Shown here: in pieces, positions 19,001-26,557 of the stretch
Layout of the letters: every line of letters starts with the position of its first letter
Numbering within the stretch: position 1 is the first letter of the stretch
Assembly (NCBI GenBank): GCA_045504435.1
Contig: JBEULC010000001.1
Coordinates: forward strand, 496,001 to 560,000
DNA: 64,000 bases
Direction: 5' to 3'
DNA from: JBEULC01 sp045504435
GTDB taxonomy: Bacteria; Pseudomonadota; Alphaproteobacteria; WRAU01; Hepatincolaceae
Notes under the pieces: model-generated
The model's input: the letters and a program-made list of their open reading frames with translations, nothing else
Told to the model about the DNA's origin: nothing
Databases searched by the model: none
Translations under genes and position numbers: made by a program

Positions 19001-21905
19001 TACTTTAGATTTATCTAATTATGCTTCAAGTGCTAATGAAACTATCATTATAAATCCAGGGACCAGTACAAAATCTAATGTAGTAATTAATAGTAAGCTA
19101 ATTAATGGGGTTAATTTTAATAATTCTTCTACCACAGGAGCAATTATTTTTGGCTCTAATAAAAAAACAGTGGTCGTAAATGATACTAGTATATTTACTG
19201 CTACGGGTACTACTAAATTACATTTAGATGGTGTGGCAGGAGATAATAAATTAGAATGGAGGCATACTCCGATAAGCACTGCTATCTATAAAGTGGATTT
19301 AACCGATAGGATAATTTTATCTAATACCAGCCATTATCTAGCAGCAATCAACTTTCAATCTCTTATTTTAAATTTCGCTGGAACTACTGCTTCTACTAAT
19401 ATAACTAATATCAATTTTACAGCTAATTATACAGGTCAATTAAGAGAGATTAGCTTCTTAGATAGCACTACTGCTTATAAACCTATCTATCATATTAATA
19501 TGGATACGGCAGTTGGATCATCTACCGCAGTTGCCTTAACTTTATATGATGGCAGAAATACTTCAACTTTAGTTTTTAAAACTAATAGTATTGCGCTTAC
19601 TGGATCTATTTCTTATATTAATAAATATCAATTAACTAGTGCTAATGATACGGTAACTTTAGGAGATTATACAATCGCATTAGGGGGAACTAATAACACA
19701 CCTACTACTCTCATTGATGGAGGTGGAGGGGCAGATCGTCTCGTATTAACTGGTAACTCAGTCGTTAAAACAGTATACATTAAGGGGGGTACAGAGCAGG
19801 TAGTTCAGCCTTTAGGTGGTGTGAATTCTTTTAACGCCAATTTTATAGGGTTTAGAGATATAGATAGTAATGCTATTAATAATATTACTTATAATCTGGG
19901 GAATTTTGATATAACTGGGTTTAATAGTAATAGCTATTACTATGTAATTAATGCTAATAACAGTAATTACAGTAGTAGTGATCGTATTGTAGTAGATACT
20001 AATGGGGTTAACAGCATAACAAATTTTGAGATAGATAACAATAAAACGAACTTTATTGTAAATGCTTCGGCAGTGAGTAGTGTAACCTCAATAAATGTCT
20101 ATATTAATTCAACAAGTATTGAGCATATTGCGTTAGGATATACTATTAATATTACAGGAGGAAATAATATTTGGAGTCCAGGAGCGCCTGCTGCTAGTAT
20201 TCAACCTGTGAATATGGTAGTTAAAAGCTTAGACAATAATACTAGCAAAAGCTATAATTTTTATGCGCCAGATAAAACGCCAGTATCAGTGGTAAATAAT
20301 CCTTTAGATGCCATGAACGGTGTGGATTTTAGTACCGCTAGACTTCCAACTGGCCAGGGCTTGTTATTTAAATTAATGCAAATGCAAGCGGGCAGTCCTG
20401 GACATATATCAGGTGGCGTGCGCGTTACTACTTATTCGGTGCCCACTACAAGCACAAGTACTACTTTAGCAGATACAAGTGCTAATTATAATTTCCATCA
20501 GGTACAACAGATTAAGGGCTCAACAGCAGGTAATAACGTTTTTTATTATGCTCAACATATAATGTCTTTAAATGTACCTATTATACCTAGTAGTAGCCCT
20601 TATAATTATATGTCTTATGCTTTAGATGGTAATTCAGGAATAGGAAACGTTGTAATAGTGGCAAATGCTATACAAACTAATAATATTCTTGGAGTGCAAG
20701 GTAGAGTACATATTAATACTGTTGATCAAACTATTACCAGAATGTACCGCGGTTTGAGCTTGGTTGATACTTATACTAATATTCAAAAGGTAAGTTTGCC
20801 AGGAGTTGGAGGTACAATTTTAACTATAGGTACTATTAATCCTATTACTATTATTTATCCCATTAGTAGATCTGCTATTTATGGGCATACTTTTTATGAA
20901 CTATCTCAATCGCGTGATGTCTTAAATATTTTTAGTATGGAGGCTAATCAGGTAATTGATACAGGGAGTGGCTTAGATGATATCTTCTTTGGGGGTGATG
21001 CATTAGTATATAAAGTAGGCTTAGTGCATTTGGATAATTTATTGCTAAATGGTACCACTTATAATACAGGGGGTAGTTATTTATTTATTACTGATGGCTT
21101 AAATAATTTTATGTATTTATTAAATTCTACCTATGGCTCTATTGTAGCTAATGGTTTATATGATATTAATAAAATTTATTATGATACTTCGTACTTAACT
21201 GATTTATCAGGAATTAAAGACGTGGTAGGCGAACAAATTTTTGCAAATCAGCTTGATGAATATAAAGTGTTATTAGCAAATAATATAACCAATGCTGAAG
21301 AAGTAGTACCTGAAATTAATGTAGTTGCTGAAAATGATATAAATCCAGAAGATTTAATAATTGCATATCAAAAAGAGGTAAATAATGCTTTAGAAGAGCC
21401 AGCTTTAATAGAGCAGGTTTCCCAAGAGCAACTTTTAGAAGGACAAATTTCTGAAGTTGTAATTGAAGAAACAGCACAAATCTTAGCACTAAATGAACCA
21501 ACTTCTGGAGATAATAATTATACCGAGATACTTTCTGAGGATATTGATTTATTTGCTGCTGCTAATTTTATGACAAGTAATCAAAATAATATCTCAGGTA
21601 ATAATTTAGCTTTAGATGATGATTTTATAATGAGGTCATTAACTACTTCTCTTAATGATGATCCAGACAGTTTAGAAGAAATTGTGAAAATAGTTTTTGA
21701 TTCTAAGGAAGATAACTTAACCTCCAAGGAGCTCATTCAAGAAATTAATTCTGAAAGTGATTTTTATGCTAATGTGCATGAAAGTTTTATAGCTCAAGAA
21801 GAACTTGAAAACAGCTTTAAAGAAGATGAGAGATCTCAAGATCCAACGCAAGAATTTTTAGCTAATATTGCTAAACATCATACTAATAATGGAGGAAATT
21901 TATAA
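10026..21905 (+). CDS. Giant RTX-like surface/secreted protein (3959 aa), probable type I secretion substrate
   Basis: The product is very long, acidic, rich in Asn, Thr, Ser, Ile and Gly, and contains no cysteine that I can find. It has no N-terminal signal peptide. The first 120 residues form a small domain with PNGSSITLASMVALGF. Canonical nonapeptide-type RTX repeats lie near residues 415-480, for example GGDIILGGGGSNT and SGKGNDKVFSNSGND. After that, a degenerate unit recurs many times up to about residue 3600: GT(A)GDDxF, then about 12-25 residues, then (I)DGGxGxNTxDYS. This suggests a chain of Ca2+-binding beta-roll/solenoid modules. The final 200 residues are acidic (many Glu, Asp) and end in NNGGNL, where a type I secretion signal would lie. 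The ATG has AAAAAGGGG seven bases upstream. An internal run of ten G at 14688-14697 could switch the gene. By context it is the cargo of the flanking transporter, analogous to SiiE or LapA. Confidence 0.85.
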   Translation: MPEILTSRGQQVINYTDNEISIFQPDGGSGRYIAYLRPGDNILLNFDIKTLKVDIVKGDLQILFPNGSSITLASMVALGFSSVAPTLKSVDGKVFSLEEFLNQTEVLNYNEAILILANRDSIKYSQEEEEDIIRVASEQDSTLSAGNPISGVGTIDTPTKGLESVVINQNGSVVDKNPYSGTGTYAITSTTSNMPYNSDQSQSQPGEAELALKPTLDNKVKYGSRLERGPDTLLNSINYETYYFKSGIGFTDEPTAQLVPNIVNASNTSQPIFINNKGEMKYVLELNYGRGVFPNSIDIVVPSAVAGDISINSSNPNISMTGPFVNAAGNTYYKIDSPDPLGTMQINLAFPENYRDSEFELSYDLYYFSLITGQLEISNVSQAFSIKKVINDSDVNSSGNRAVLSSVPNPINVTTGDGGDIILGGGGSNTMVSGKGNDKVFSNSGNDTSDLGEGDDSYWASSGTDIINGGSGNNNIYYNNYVDTAIVGSASSSTFAMSNFNTYTALSGLQAFLGLTKDKVVDKINSILDTPAVVRNQALAAIGDDTFFIAKASGYDIVNNIQNVYLSKLTNNVTVGSNNSKLINLFSGTVNDIIRIDDSFTNAVIDLNANNISVGTLVKYNLFNNHNSTNPTTFTNIVGSANADIFRSGNLTASYVLNGGTNAAGVGDTISYEDLVSPDVTHNYTITFFASSSIVDKVRTEIATNTVELVTGRDTIFNFSNIVGTLGDDIFYASSDAARNYNYTLTANDKLTYDLGNTGQVTWDVDANKIYKTTGAISSTTVFDRYTPISSDRITLTRGADIVLITNATVSYTGLDANIGRDILDYTSVAGVSGSPATNLTFTFIGDSDPNALGGQGEITKETGTSIVTDTFSIYTKYATGNQNFYTYKGTTTGNNNFNVNINSNITYSYSFVGNGNVALTNTLDYSSSIAGAGIRFNFGSSDGRNTALKYFNNNLVGIDDFQAITNFIGTAGDDSIIFGAGISNVNEIKNFNVDLREGTNSLDFSALSATLIGVRGSPNPATSASIIVSFAALSSGTSATVKVWVIDKFDPTASTVLSTIDAVVGSIEDVNFNSVLSAVGTARNDVFKVLDGINQTLIITGRGGDDTADYRNIITNLSFNLLNSTISRASGAVRYNDSFSSIEYFYGGTGNNSFLSSANGSYSFYGNSAAAQNILSYINLASSTVSIDFLNSTVDKGISNRDRYSGMSDFVGSRMGDRFIAYDNTAGSNALAIKIDGGGAVIGYDIIDFSGIKNFTNLNVNLNNAININYANINWDLINVNGIIATANDDNFIIIGDQGYSIDGQGGNDTLSYTSTTGISNTTAVRITLNNLIGVNRTISIAGGPAITVQDNITNIEELILSRGDDNVMVTKEVMSSGVTSIDGGAGINTMDFAAITTLDLVVNLQTFQTTFTSAGGPTPHILTHLNFLNFRASSGNTTFLISNTLNNASFIASTVIGANTVVDFSNFTTINLNLAASANGGGTFSATTLSGNFSGANLTFSQIRTYKLTNGNDTVVTSAGFNGQYEGNGGIDTADYTSFNGVITLEIGTVGVGGGATSDKVIKGSTSDVLLDFKKIIGTAGNDTVKLQNNSRLVEVDLLGGNNLIEFNLSTAVNYIYSSGVINDLASGNNINISQISSTGGTLGLVLTAANDTFIFDAVPVTASALTRIDGGGGDNTVDATSLAAGGGGAFFAFNANTSRAGVNFAGAAPAGDPMINNINWTNFTLNRFTTINGSNTLNNYFFGSHIGSYVFQGGTVASSNSILSYVTSQTSLTFDLTTNKVTKPGTSSSVDSYSNINKIIGSVFADIFKITDLSLTYAINSAPTGQNNSNIADTLQFIGSDITGFDIAGTGLTHIIQTSTGGLPGITQAFEGIRVFEFTNNNATATTINITGRLDTAFSFRDTSSVTTNSTIAYSNVGNFTYDATVRVVSRQNVGGGIIIDKLSNILNINHTSYAVGTTSLFIGSTASVNNYTGNNNNSFLDYSNISTGLEVTFDAAGTHKAIKGSGPGAPTDIFKGMNSIKGSIQNDVFIIFDNTGATTIKIDGGLGANTVSFENIGSGSVNYTAANLTGGGGIVNGFTLTNITTYRLTNNDDTYSGDRDSAVDIDGGNGNDLLDYSALPSSGAYNVEINFVTGVVTKYENTNASIVFNPIKNTDRITNFERAKTGAGDDTFILSNAQIAPGSDTDSGAGINSINFAAITSNGSYAYTASTKVLAASFSIGAAINYLNFTNIIIGQGSTSSGLDNIFNFNETAGAGIINTPTTYTIEAVNTGIHTLNLSVANTSLTSSISGISYNYTANFRGVDDTIRSGANITLNTKFFTTINFDKSAYVQSDFSRRVNINFNAAGNNVLDYSAATSSLTVTSDGSQLNKFSITSPSITTAAEISNVGKIILGDFDDIFIVPDPSSAVGAGTLPGVYAIIDGGRGTNSVSYSAYTSGITLDLAVTTTTSTTYRFDNFNKFSLSNNDDKVTIGFEKTFEIDGAVGAADKVTYVGLPFAPISAITINIGEIATTPNIIRIIKSGGVDQLSNIEEIELTAEVDTLRYLRARTSGNALTVDFKGVTSSTVGVARDLADFSQATSAGKGIFNINTTGAQQIKVQLDANTAASHNQYILKSLYNLTGTQGNDDFIFDTDILSADYIIKGSLGNNAIIMNFIPAASSLYIYDFSENLIKKGSTDIISFQGINSLDLIAPTAAGLVQTVIIGDVDSTGQNTAVTIRGKRDTTTGNIGTLTVDYSKSLLGINAIYTAADRFDVTKTSTGASDTLYNISTLLGTNYDDTFVINSYLVDPTSGSLPNILTINGNGAVSGDKVDLKNLAGVQNRLIKIIFNTTTNQYNLELNSGNIFPSIINIINISNIDLPLVTHLAGLTYTIDYRLDPSMFNQIRGSLATSNKDDRINFQLTPAGTAGAANATNLVLDLVSASSLAFSLTDTTGANQKNYNIRLIDMDIYNFTPDLTANGLKVILNQLSSYQNISVETPLPTTIGITTLDLSNYASSANETIIINPGTSTKSNVVINSKLINGVNFNNSSTTGAIIFGSNKKTVVVNDTSIFTATGTTKLHLDGVAGDNKLEWRHTPISTAIYKVDLTDRIILSNTSHYLAAINFQSLILNFAGTTASTNITNINFTANYTGQLREISFLDSTTAYKPIYHINMDTAVGSSTAVALTLYDGRNTSTLVFKTNSIALTGSISYINKYQLTSANDTVTLGDYTIALGGTNNTPTTLIDGGGGADRLVLTGNSVVKTVYIKGGTEQVVQPLGGVNSFNANFIGFRDIDSNAINNITYNLGNFDITGFNSNSYYYVINANNSNYSSSDRIVVDTNGVNSITNFEIDNNKTNFIVNASAVSSVTSINVYINSTSIEHIALGYTINITGGNNIWSPGAPAASIQPVNMVVKSLDNNTSKSYNFYAPDKTPVSVVNNPLDAMNGVDFSTARLPTGQGLLFKLMQMQAGSPGHISGGVRVTTYSVPTTSTSTTLADTSANYNFHQVQQIKGSTAGNNVFYYAQHIMSLNVPIIPSSSPYNYMSYALDGNSGIGNVVIVANAIQTNNILGVQGRVHINTVDQTITRMYRGLSLVDTYTNIQKVSLPGVGGTILTIGTINPITIIYPISRSAIYGHTFYELSQSRDVLNIFSMEANQVIDTGSGLDDIFFGGDALVYKVGLVHLDNLLLNGTTYNTGGSYLFITDGLNNFMYLLNSTYGSIVANGLYDINKIYYDTSYLTDLSGIKDVVGEQIFANQLDEYKVLLANNITNAEEVVPEINVVAENDINPEDLIIAYQKEVNNALEEPALIEQVSQEQLLEGQISEVVIEETAQILALNEPTSGDNNYTEILSEDIDLFAAANFMTSNQNNISGNNLALDDDFIMRSLTTSLNDDPDSLEEIVKIVFDSKEDNLTSKELIQEINSESDFYANVHESFIAQEELENSFKEDERSQDPTQEFLANIAKHHTNNGGNL
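14688..14697 (+). repeat. G10 homopolymer tract inside the giant gene
   Basis: Ten consecutive G residues lie at about codon 1555 of the giant reading frame, encoding part of GVGGGAT. Loss of one G would bring a TGA into frame six codons on (after CAA CTT CAG ATA AAG). Gain of one G would bring in a TAA four codons on (after AAC TTC AGA). As sequenced, the frame is open (ON). Other G runs in the gene are shorter, for example seven at 13740-13746. Confidence 0.9.
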
Positions 21906-21938
21906 GGTATATTAAATTTACTAACAATTTAATATACC
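21906..21938 (+). terminator. Perfect 13-bp hairpin directly after the giant gene's stop codon
   Basis: GGTATATTAAATT (21906-21918) and AATTTAATATACC (21926-21938) are perfect inverted repeats separated by seven bases. They begin at the base after the TAA. No long T tract follows, so it is either a weak terminator or a 3'-end stabiliser that could reduce read-through into the downstream transporter genes. The rest of the 286-base gap to the next gene is AT-rich, with no gene seen. Confidence 0.45.
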
Positions 21939-22191
21939 AGATTATTAAAATATTAATAAAAGGAATCTAAGGAAGTAAGGTTTTTCTTTCTTAAAGTAGC
22001 TATGAAAATATTTATTTTTATAAAAAAAATGTGATAATATATGTAATAGCAATATTATTACTTTATTAATAAATACTAAAAAATACGATAAATAACATAG
22101 ATATTATGCTTTTAGGGATAAAACAATTAAACGATTAGTTTAATTTAATAAAATTAAAGTGATTTATTTATTTAAAGCAATATAAGAGGGT

Positions 22192-25100
22192 ATGTTGGTT
22201 CAGAAAAGAAGAAGCTTTTTAGCAAATGTAAATCCTAACTCTATCATATTTGATGAGGTGGAAAACAGGTTAAATAAAAAAATAGCTCTTATAACTGCTT
22301 ATACACCTTCTTATGTTAATGGTAATCCTATTGAAGGTTCAGAAGGATATAAAGGTAAAGAAGGGTCTAAGGGTGAAGAAAGTAAAGATCAATCTCACTT
22401 TAATCAAGACTTTGATAGGTCTATAAGCTCTAAGGTAATTTACCCTAAGGATAGGAATAACTACAATAAAGGAGGCCTCTTTAGCGACCATAATAGCTCT
22501 GAAGATACTCCTAAGAACAATCCTAACAATGGCAGCCATGTTACAAAGGGGGAATGGAGCGAAACATCAAAGGATCCTCTCTTTAGGCAATCAGGTAGGC
22601 CAATAGAAAAAATCCAAGAAATTTCCTCTGCTCAAGAGAACCAAAATCCTACTAAGCAATTTTATACTCATAAACAACTTAATATTATTCCCAACATATA
22701 TTTTGCAACCAGAAAAGGGGAAGAGAAGGGAAATAACTTTGCCCAGCTTCAGCCCAATTATCAGTCAGAAAATCACCGGCCAGAAAAGCAGCAATCTACT
22801 AATGATCTAACTACTTTTAAAATTAAAGGGCAAAAAGATAAGCCAGAAGTTATTCAACGTAGATTCCCTAACTTAATTACACAACCCTCAACTTATAATC
22901 AATCAGAAAGCCAATCTTTTTCTGAGGCAGGGGTAAACGAACCACAATTAAATAACAATCTTGCATCTAAAAATCAAAAGGTAGCTTTTAAGGAAAATCT
23001 CCCTACTGCAGATAATGATTCAGCGCCTTTTAATCATCAGACTTTATTTAGAACTTTTCCAGATTTCTCCTTCTCCGATCATACTTTTAAAGGGGGAGAT
23101 AAAACAGTATTTTCTCAGGTTGCAGGTAATGAGATTGATATAAATTTGCATATTTATTCAGGGGGCAATGAGAAAATTGCTGAGCCAATTAATGTAAAAG
23201 TTAATACGCAAACAGATAATATTTCTCATTTAGATAATGAATCTGAAAGCAAAAATAATAATAGATCTGACTTACAACCCTCTAAAATTTTAGAAAACTT
23301 TAAAGGAGAAACTGCAGATTTAGGGCAACTTAAAGAGTCTTTTAATAAAGAAAAATTAAATAATGCAGAGCCTTTAGCGATAGATTTTTCTAAAGATATA
23401 CTTTTAGAATTAACTAAAAAGTTAAATATGAAAAATACTAATGAGGTTCCTAATTTTTTGCTAAATCAGATTATGAATAAATTAGATCAATTTTCTCAAG
23501 CTAATAATATTAATAGGATTCAAGATTATATATTTAATTTAAAAAATCAAAATGGGGGAGGTTCAATTCCGCAAGGAGATGATACTTTTAAAAATCTGTT
23601 AAATTATAAGCTATTAAATAGTATCACTAAAGAGGAAAAAAATGATACCCCTATAGTAGTTAGTGGTAGTAGTTCAGGGAAATTTAGTGAACAAGATAAT
23701 TTATTAAATGGCATTTTAGATCATTTAAAAGCTTTTACTGCGGATTTGTATGCTAATAAGCCTAAGGATAAAATTATTAATAAAGTAAAAGATACCGATA
23801 TTGAAGAAATATTGCTTAATAATCAAAAAAGCCTAGAAAATGCTTTTAAAGAAGGCGTACAGCAGATTCAAGTGATTGTGGCTACCTTAGCAGAATCAAA
23901 AAAAATTGATTCGCAAAAAAACAATGAAGGCAGGAATAATGAAACCGATAAAGTAAACAAAGAATCTAATAATATAGAAAAAATTCATAAAGAATATCTT
24001 AAAGAATTATTAGAGCTTAAAGATTATATTGATCAAATTTATCAAGCACAGCAAATAGACAAAGACTATAGCGCAGTTAATATAGGTTTAAAAACCGTTT
24101 TAGAAAATTTGCAACAACAAAAAATTGATTTTAAAACCTACTCTGCAGAGATTAATCATTCCATAGAACTTTTAGCAAAGCAAAAAACGGAAAGTTTAAG
24201 TGCTTTACAATCTGTTGGAACTCAAGGAAATGGGGTAACTATAGAATTAATCAATAATATTAACAAAGTGCTAGGGCAAATTGTAAAACAATATGAGATT
24301 GTCAATTTGCTGCAATTAGTAGATTTAGGTAATAAGAAAGAAGAGCAAGGAAAGAGATTTCAAGATAATACAGCCTATGCCATAAAAGCCACAGAATTAC
24401 CAGTGGGTTTAGATAATTTAACAGGGCAACAAGAATCATTAGATGCAGCAAGTAAGCGGGTCTCTACTTTACCTAAACTAGCTAATTCTGCAATTAATCA
24501 GGCTTCTTTACAAGATACAGTAAAGGCTAGTGAACATGACTTTAAATATAAGGAAGTGGTAGCTCAAAAACAAGATAAACCTATAAAATTAGATAATGCA
24601 AATGCAGAATCTACTGTAACTTATAGTAAGGAACCTTTTTATAAAAAAAAAGTTAGAAATATTTTAGATGTTGCAGATCAATCCGATAGTAAAATAACTA
24701 AATCAGCAGAGCAAAAATTAAACCAACCAGCAGCAAGGTTGGGAATTATAGGAAGTACCTACTCTAAAGAGCATCAAATTATCAATGAGAAGAATAAAAA
24801 TGTTCAAAATGCGCACATGTTGTTATACAAGCAGGCTCTAAAAGCCCACGAATCAGTAGATATGGATAAAACACCTGCTTCAAGTGCCTTAAAAAGCACA
24901 GTGTATTTAAATCAAATTTCTACAAATATATACCAAGATCATTTCAATCCCAATAACCTAACTTCTAATTCCAAAGTTTTAGAACCATTTTTAGGAGACC
25001 ATGATCTCCTAAAAATTAGGCAAAGCCTTAAAGAAGTGCTTAAAGAGAATGCCCAGGAATATAACTTACAGCCAGAACAAATTAATCCCCAAACAGCTAT

Positions 25101-26424
25101 TGATAAGCAATTTAATGCCCAATATTTAGAAGGCTTAGAAGATATTAAAGTTACTATACTTGAAGGGTTCAAACAGGAAAACAATAAAGCTTTACATCTT
25201 ATTGCAGATATTAAGGTGGAAATTAAATCAATCCTAAATAAAACTATAATTGAAGGAGGAAATTTTCAAGAATTTAATCATACTTTAGGTACAGCAAAAG
25301 ACAGCATAGAAAATATATCTAATAAACTTGATAATCTGGATCAGGATTTAAGGCTTAAAGAGAATAATTTTTTTAAAGTGGCTCCTATTATTACAAATAT
25401 TGAGTTTAAATCAGCTCAATTATTGGAAAATTTAGATAAGCAAATTGTAATTAGTAAAGCGTTTATGGCAGATTTTAATAAAAGTGCCACTTTAATAGCA
25501 GAAGTAAAAGAAAACCAACATTTTATAATCAATAAATTAGATCATATGGGAGAGGATATTAAGGAAGAAAGCGTAAAACTTATTAGTGATATTAAATATT
25601 TATTAGATGATATTAATCATAGAAATGTTTTAATTACAGCGGTTTTAGAAAAAATTAGCCAGTATGACATTAATAAAGATCTTAATTTAATTAAAGAAAA
25701 TATCCGTATTTTATCAAATAGTGACCACTATTTAAGTGATGCTCAGCAAAAAATTAAAGAACAAATTAAAAATATTGAAAACAAAATTATTTATGAGGTA
25801 AAAAAAACTGAAGATCATGCTCAAAGAGCTTATAGGATATCTTCAGGAGCAGTTATAAAGGAGCTACAAGTAGACCTTAATTCACATATATCTCCTTTTA
25901 TAAGAAATCATAATTTTGGTGAAAAAAATGATGATTTGAAAGAAAGTTTAGCAGAATCTTTAGCGCAGCAAAACGCTATTGAAGAAGCTAAAAAAGAAGA
26001 TATTAAAGAACAAAATAAGGACGCTTCTTATTCTAAGTTATCTACTTCACTAGATCCAGCTAATAAAATTAATGAAACCCCTAATGCTAGCTCTACTATA
26101 AGCGATAAGACAAATTATAACTCTAAAATGGAAACTATAAACACTATAAATAATGATATTGCTACTACTTCCAAAACTAAAATAGCAAATTTAAATCAAA
26201 GTAGCCAGCATAAATTATTAGAAAAAGCAACCCAAGCTTTTAAAAATAGTAAAGAGGATAAAGCTAAAAAAATAGATTTATTAGCCAATATGCATTATTT
26301 AAATAAACAAATTAGTAAAAAGGTAAGCAATAAAGGTGCAATGGATAATAAAAATAATAAAACTTCTACTAAAGCTGATACCGCCACAACCATCGTAGAT
26401 ACCTCATTTTTATTTAAAAAATAA
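22192..26424 (+). CDS. 1410-aa hydrophilic, cysteine-free protein of unknown function in the secretion locus
   Basis: I do not recognise this protein. It has no signal peptide, no membrane span and no cysteine that I can find. Residues about 45-70 are a low-complexity Gly/Glu/Lys stretch (EGSEGYKGKEGSKGEE). Residues 70-400 are rich in Asn, Gln, Ser and Pro and look disordered. From about 400 to 1300 it is dominated by charged, Leu/Ile-spaced helices typical of coiled coils. The last 100 residues are Lys/Asn-rich and end TTIVDTSFLFKK. The ATG has AAGAGGG immediately upstream. It lies between the giant cargo and the ABC exporter, on the same strand. Possible roles are a second type I substrate, a cytoplasmic chaperone or tether for the giant protein, or a partner of the long helical tail of the channel protein. 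All are inference from position and composition. Confidence 0.7.
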   Translation: MLVQKRRSFLANVNPNSIIFDEVENRLNKKIALITAYTPSYVNGNPIEGSEGYKGKEGSKGEESKDQSHFNQDFDRSISSKVIYPKDRNNYNKGGLFSDHNSSEDTPKNNPNNGSHVTKGEWSETSKDPLFRQSGRPIEKIQEISSAQENQNPTKQFYTHKQLNIIPNIYFATRKGEEKGNNFAQLQPNYQSENHRPEKQQSTNDLTTFKIKGQKDKPEVIQRRFPNLITQPSTYNQSESQSFSEAGVNEPQLNNNLASKNQKVAFKENLPTADNDSAPFNHQTLFRTFPDFSFSDHTFKGGDKTVFSQVAGNEIDINLHIYSGGNEKIAEPINVKVNTQTDNISHLDNESESKNNNRSDLQPSKILENFKGETADLGQLKESFNKEKLNNAEPLAIDFSKDILLELTKKLNMKNTNEVPNFLLNQIMNKLDQFSQANNINRIQDYIFNLKNQNGGGSIPQGDDTFKNLLNYKLLNSITKEEKNDTPIVVSGSSSGKFSEQDNLLNGILDHLKAFTADLYANKPKDKIINKVKDTDIEEILLNNQKSLENAFKEGVQQIQVIVATLAESKKIDSQKNNEGRNNETDKVNKESNNIEKIHKEYLKELLELKDYIDQIYQAQQIDKDYSAVNIGLKTVLENLQQQKIDFKTYSAEINHSIELLAKQKTESLSALQSVGTQGNGVTIELINNINKVLGQIVKQYEIVNLLQLVDLGNKKEEQGKRFQDNTAYAIKATELPVGLDNLTGQQESLDAASKRVSTLPKLANSAINQASLQDTVKASEHDFKYKEVVAQKQDKPIKLDNANAESTVTYSKEPFYKKKVRNILDVADQSDSKITKSAEQKLNQPAARLGIIGSTYSKEHQIINEKNKNVQNAHMLLYKQALKAHESVDMDKTPASSALKSTVYLNQISTNIYQDHFNPNNLTSNSKVLEPFLGDHDLLKIRQSLKEVLKENAQEYNLQPEQINPQTAIDKQFNAQYLEGLEDIKVTILEGFKQENNKALHLIADIKVEIKSILNKTIIEGGNFQEFNHTLGTAKDSIENISNKLDNLDQDLRLKENNFFKVAPIITNIEFKSAQLLENLDKQIVISKAFMADFNKSATLIAEVKENQHFIINKLDHMGEDIKEESVKLISDIKYLLDDINHRNVLITAVLEKISQYDINKDLNLIKENIRILSNSDHYLSDAQQKIKEQIKNIENKIIYEVKKTEDHAQRAYRISSGAVIKELQVDLNSHISPFIRNHNFGEKNDDLKESLAESLAQQNAIEEAKKEDIKEQNKDASYSKLSTSLDPANKINETPNASSTISDKTNYNSKMETINTINNDIATTSKTKIANLNQSSQHKLLEKATQAFKNSKEDKAKKIDLLANMHYLNKQISKKVSNKGAMDNKNNKTSTKADTATTIVDTSFLFKK

Positions 26425-26557
26425 ATATAAGCAAAACCTAATCTAATAATCCTATATACCTTTAATTAATAAAATTGTAATAGGCTTAAATTACAATAAA
26501 ATCGTTTAAAAATTCAATTACCAATAATATAGAAAATTTATATCAAAAAGATAATTT

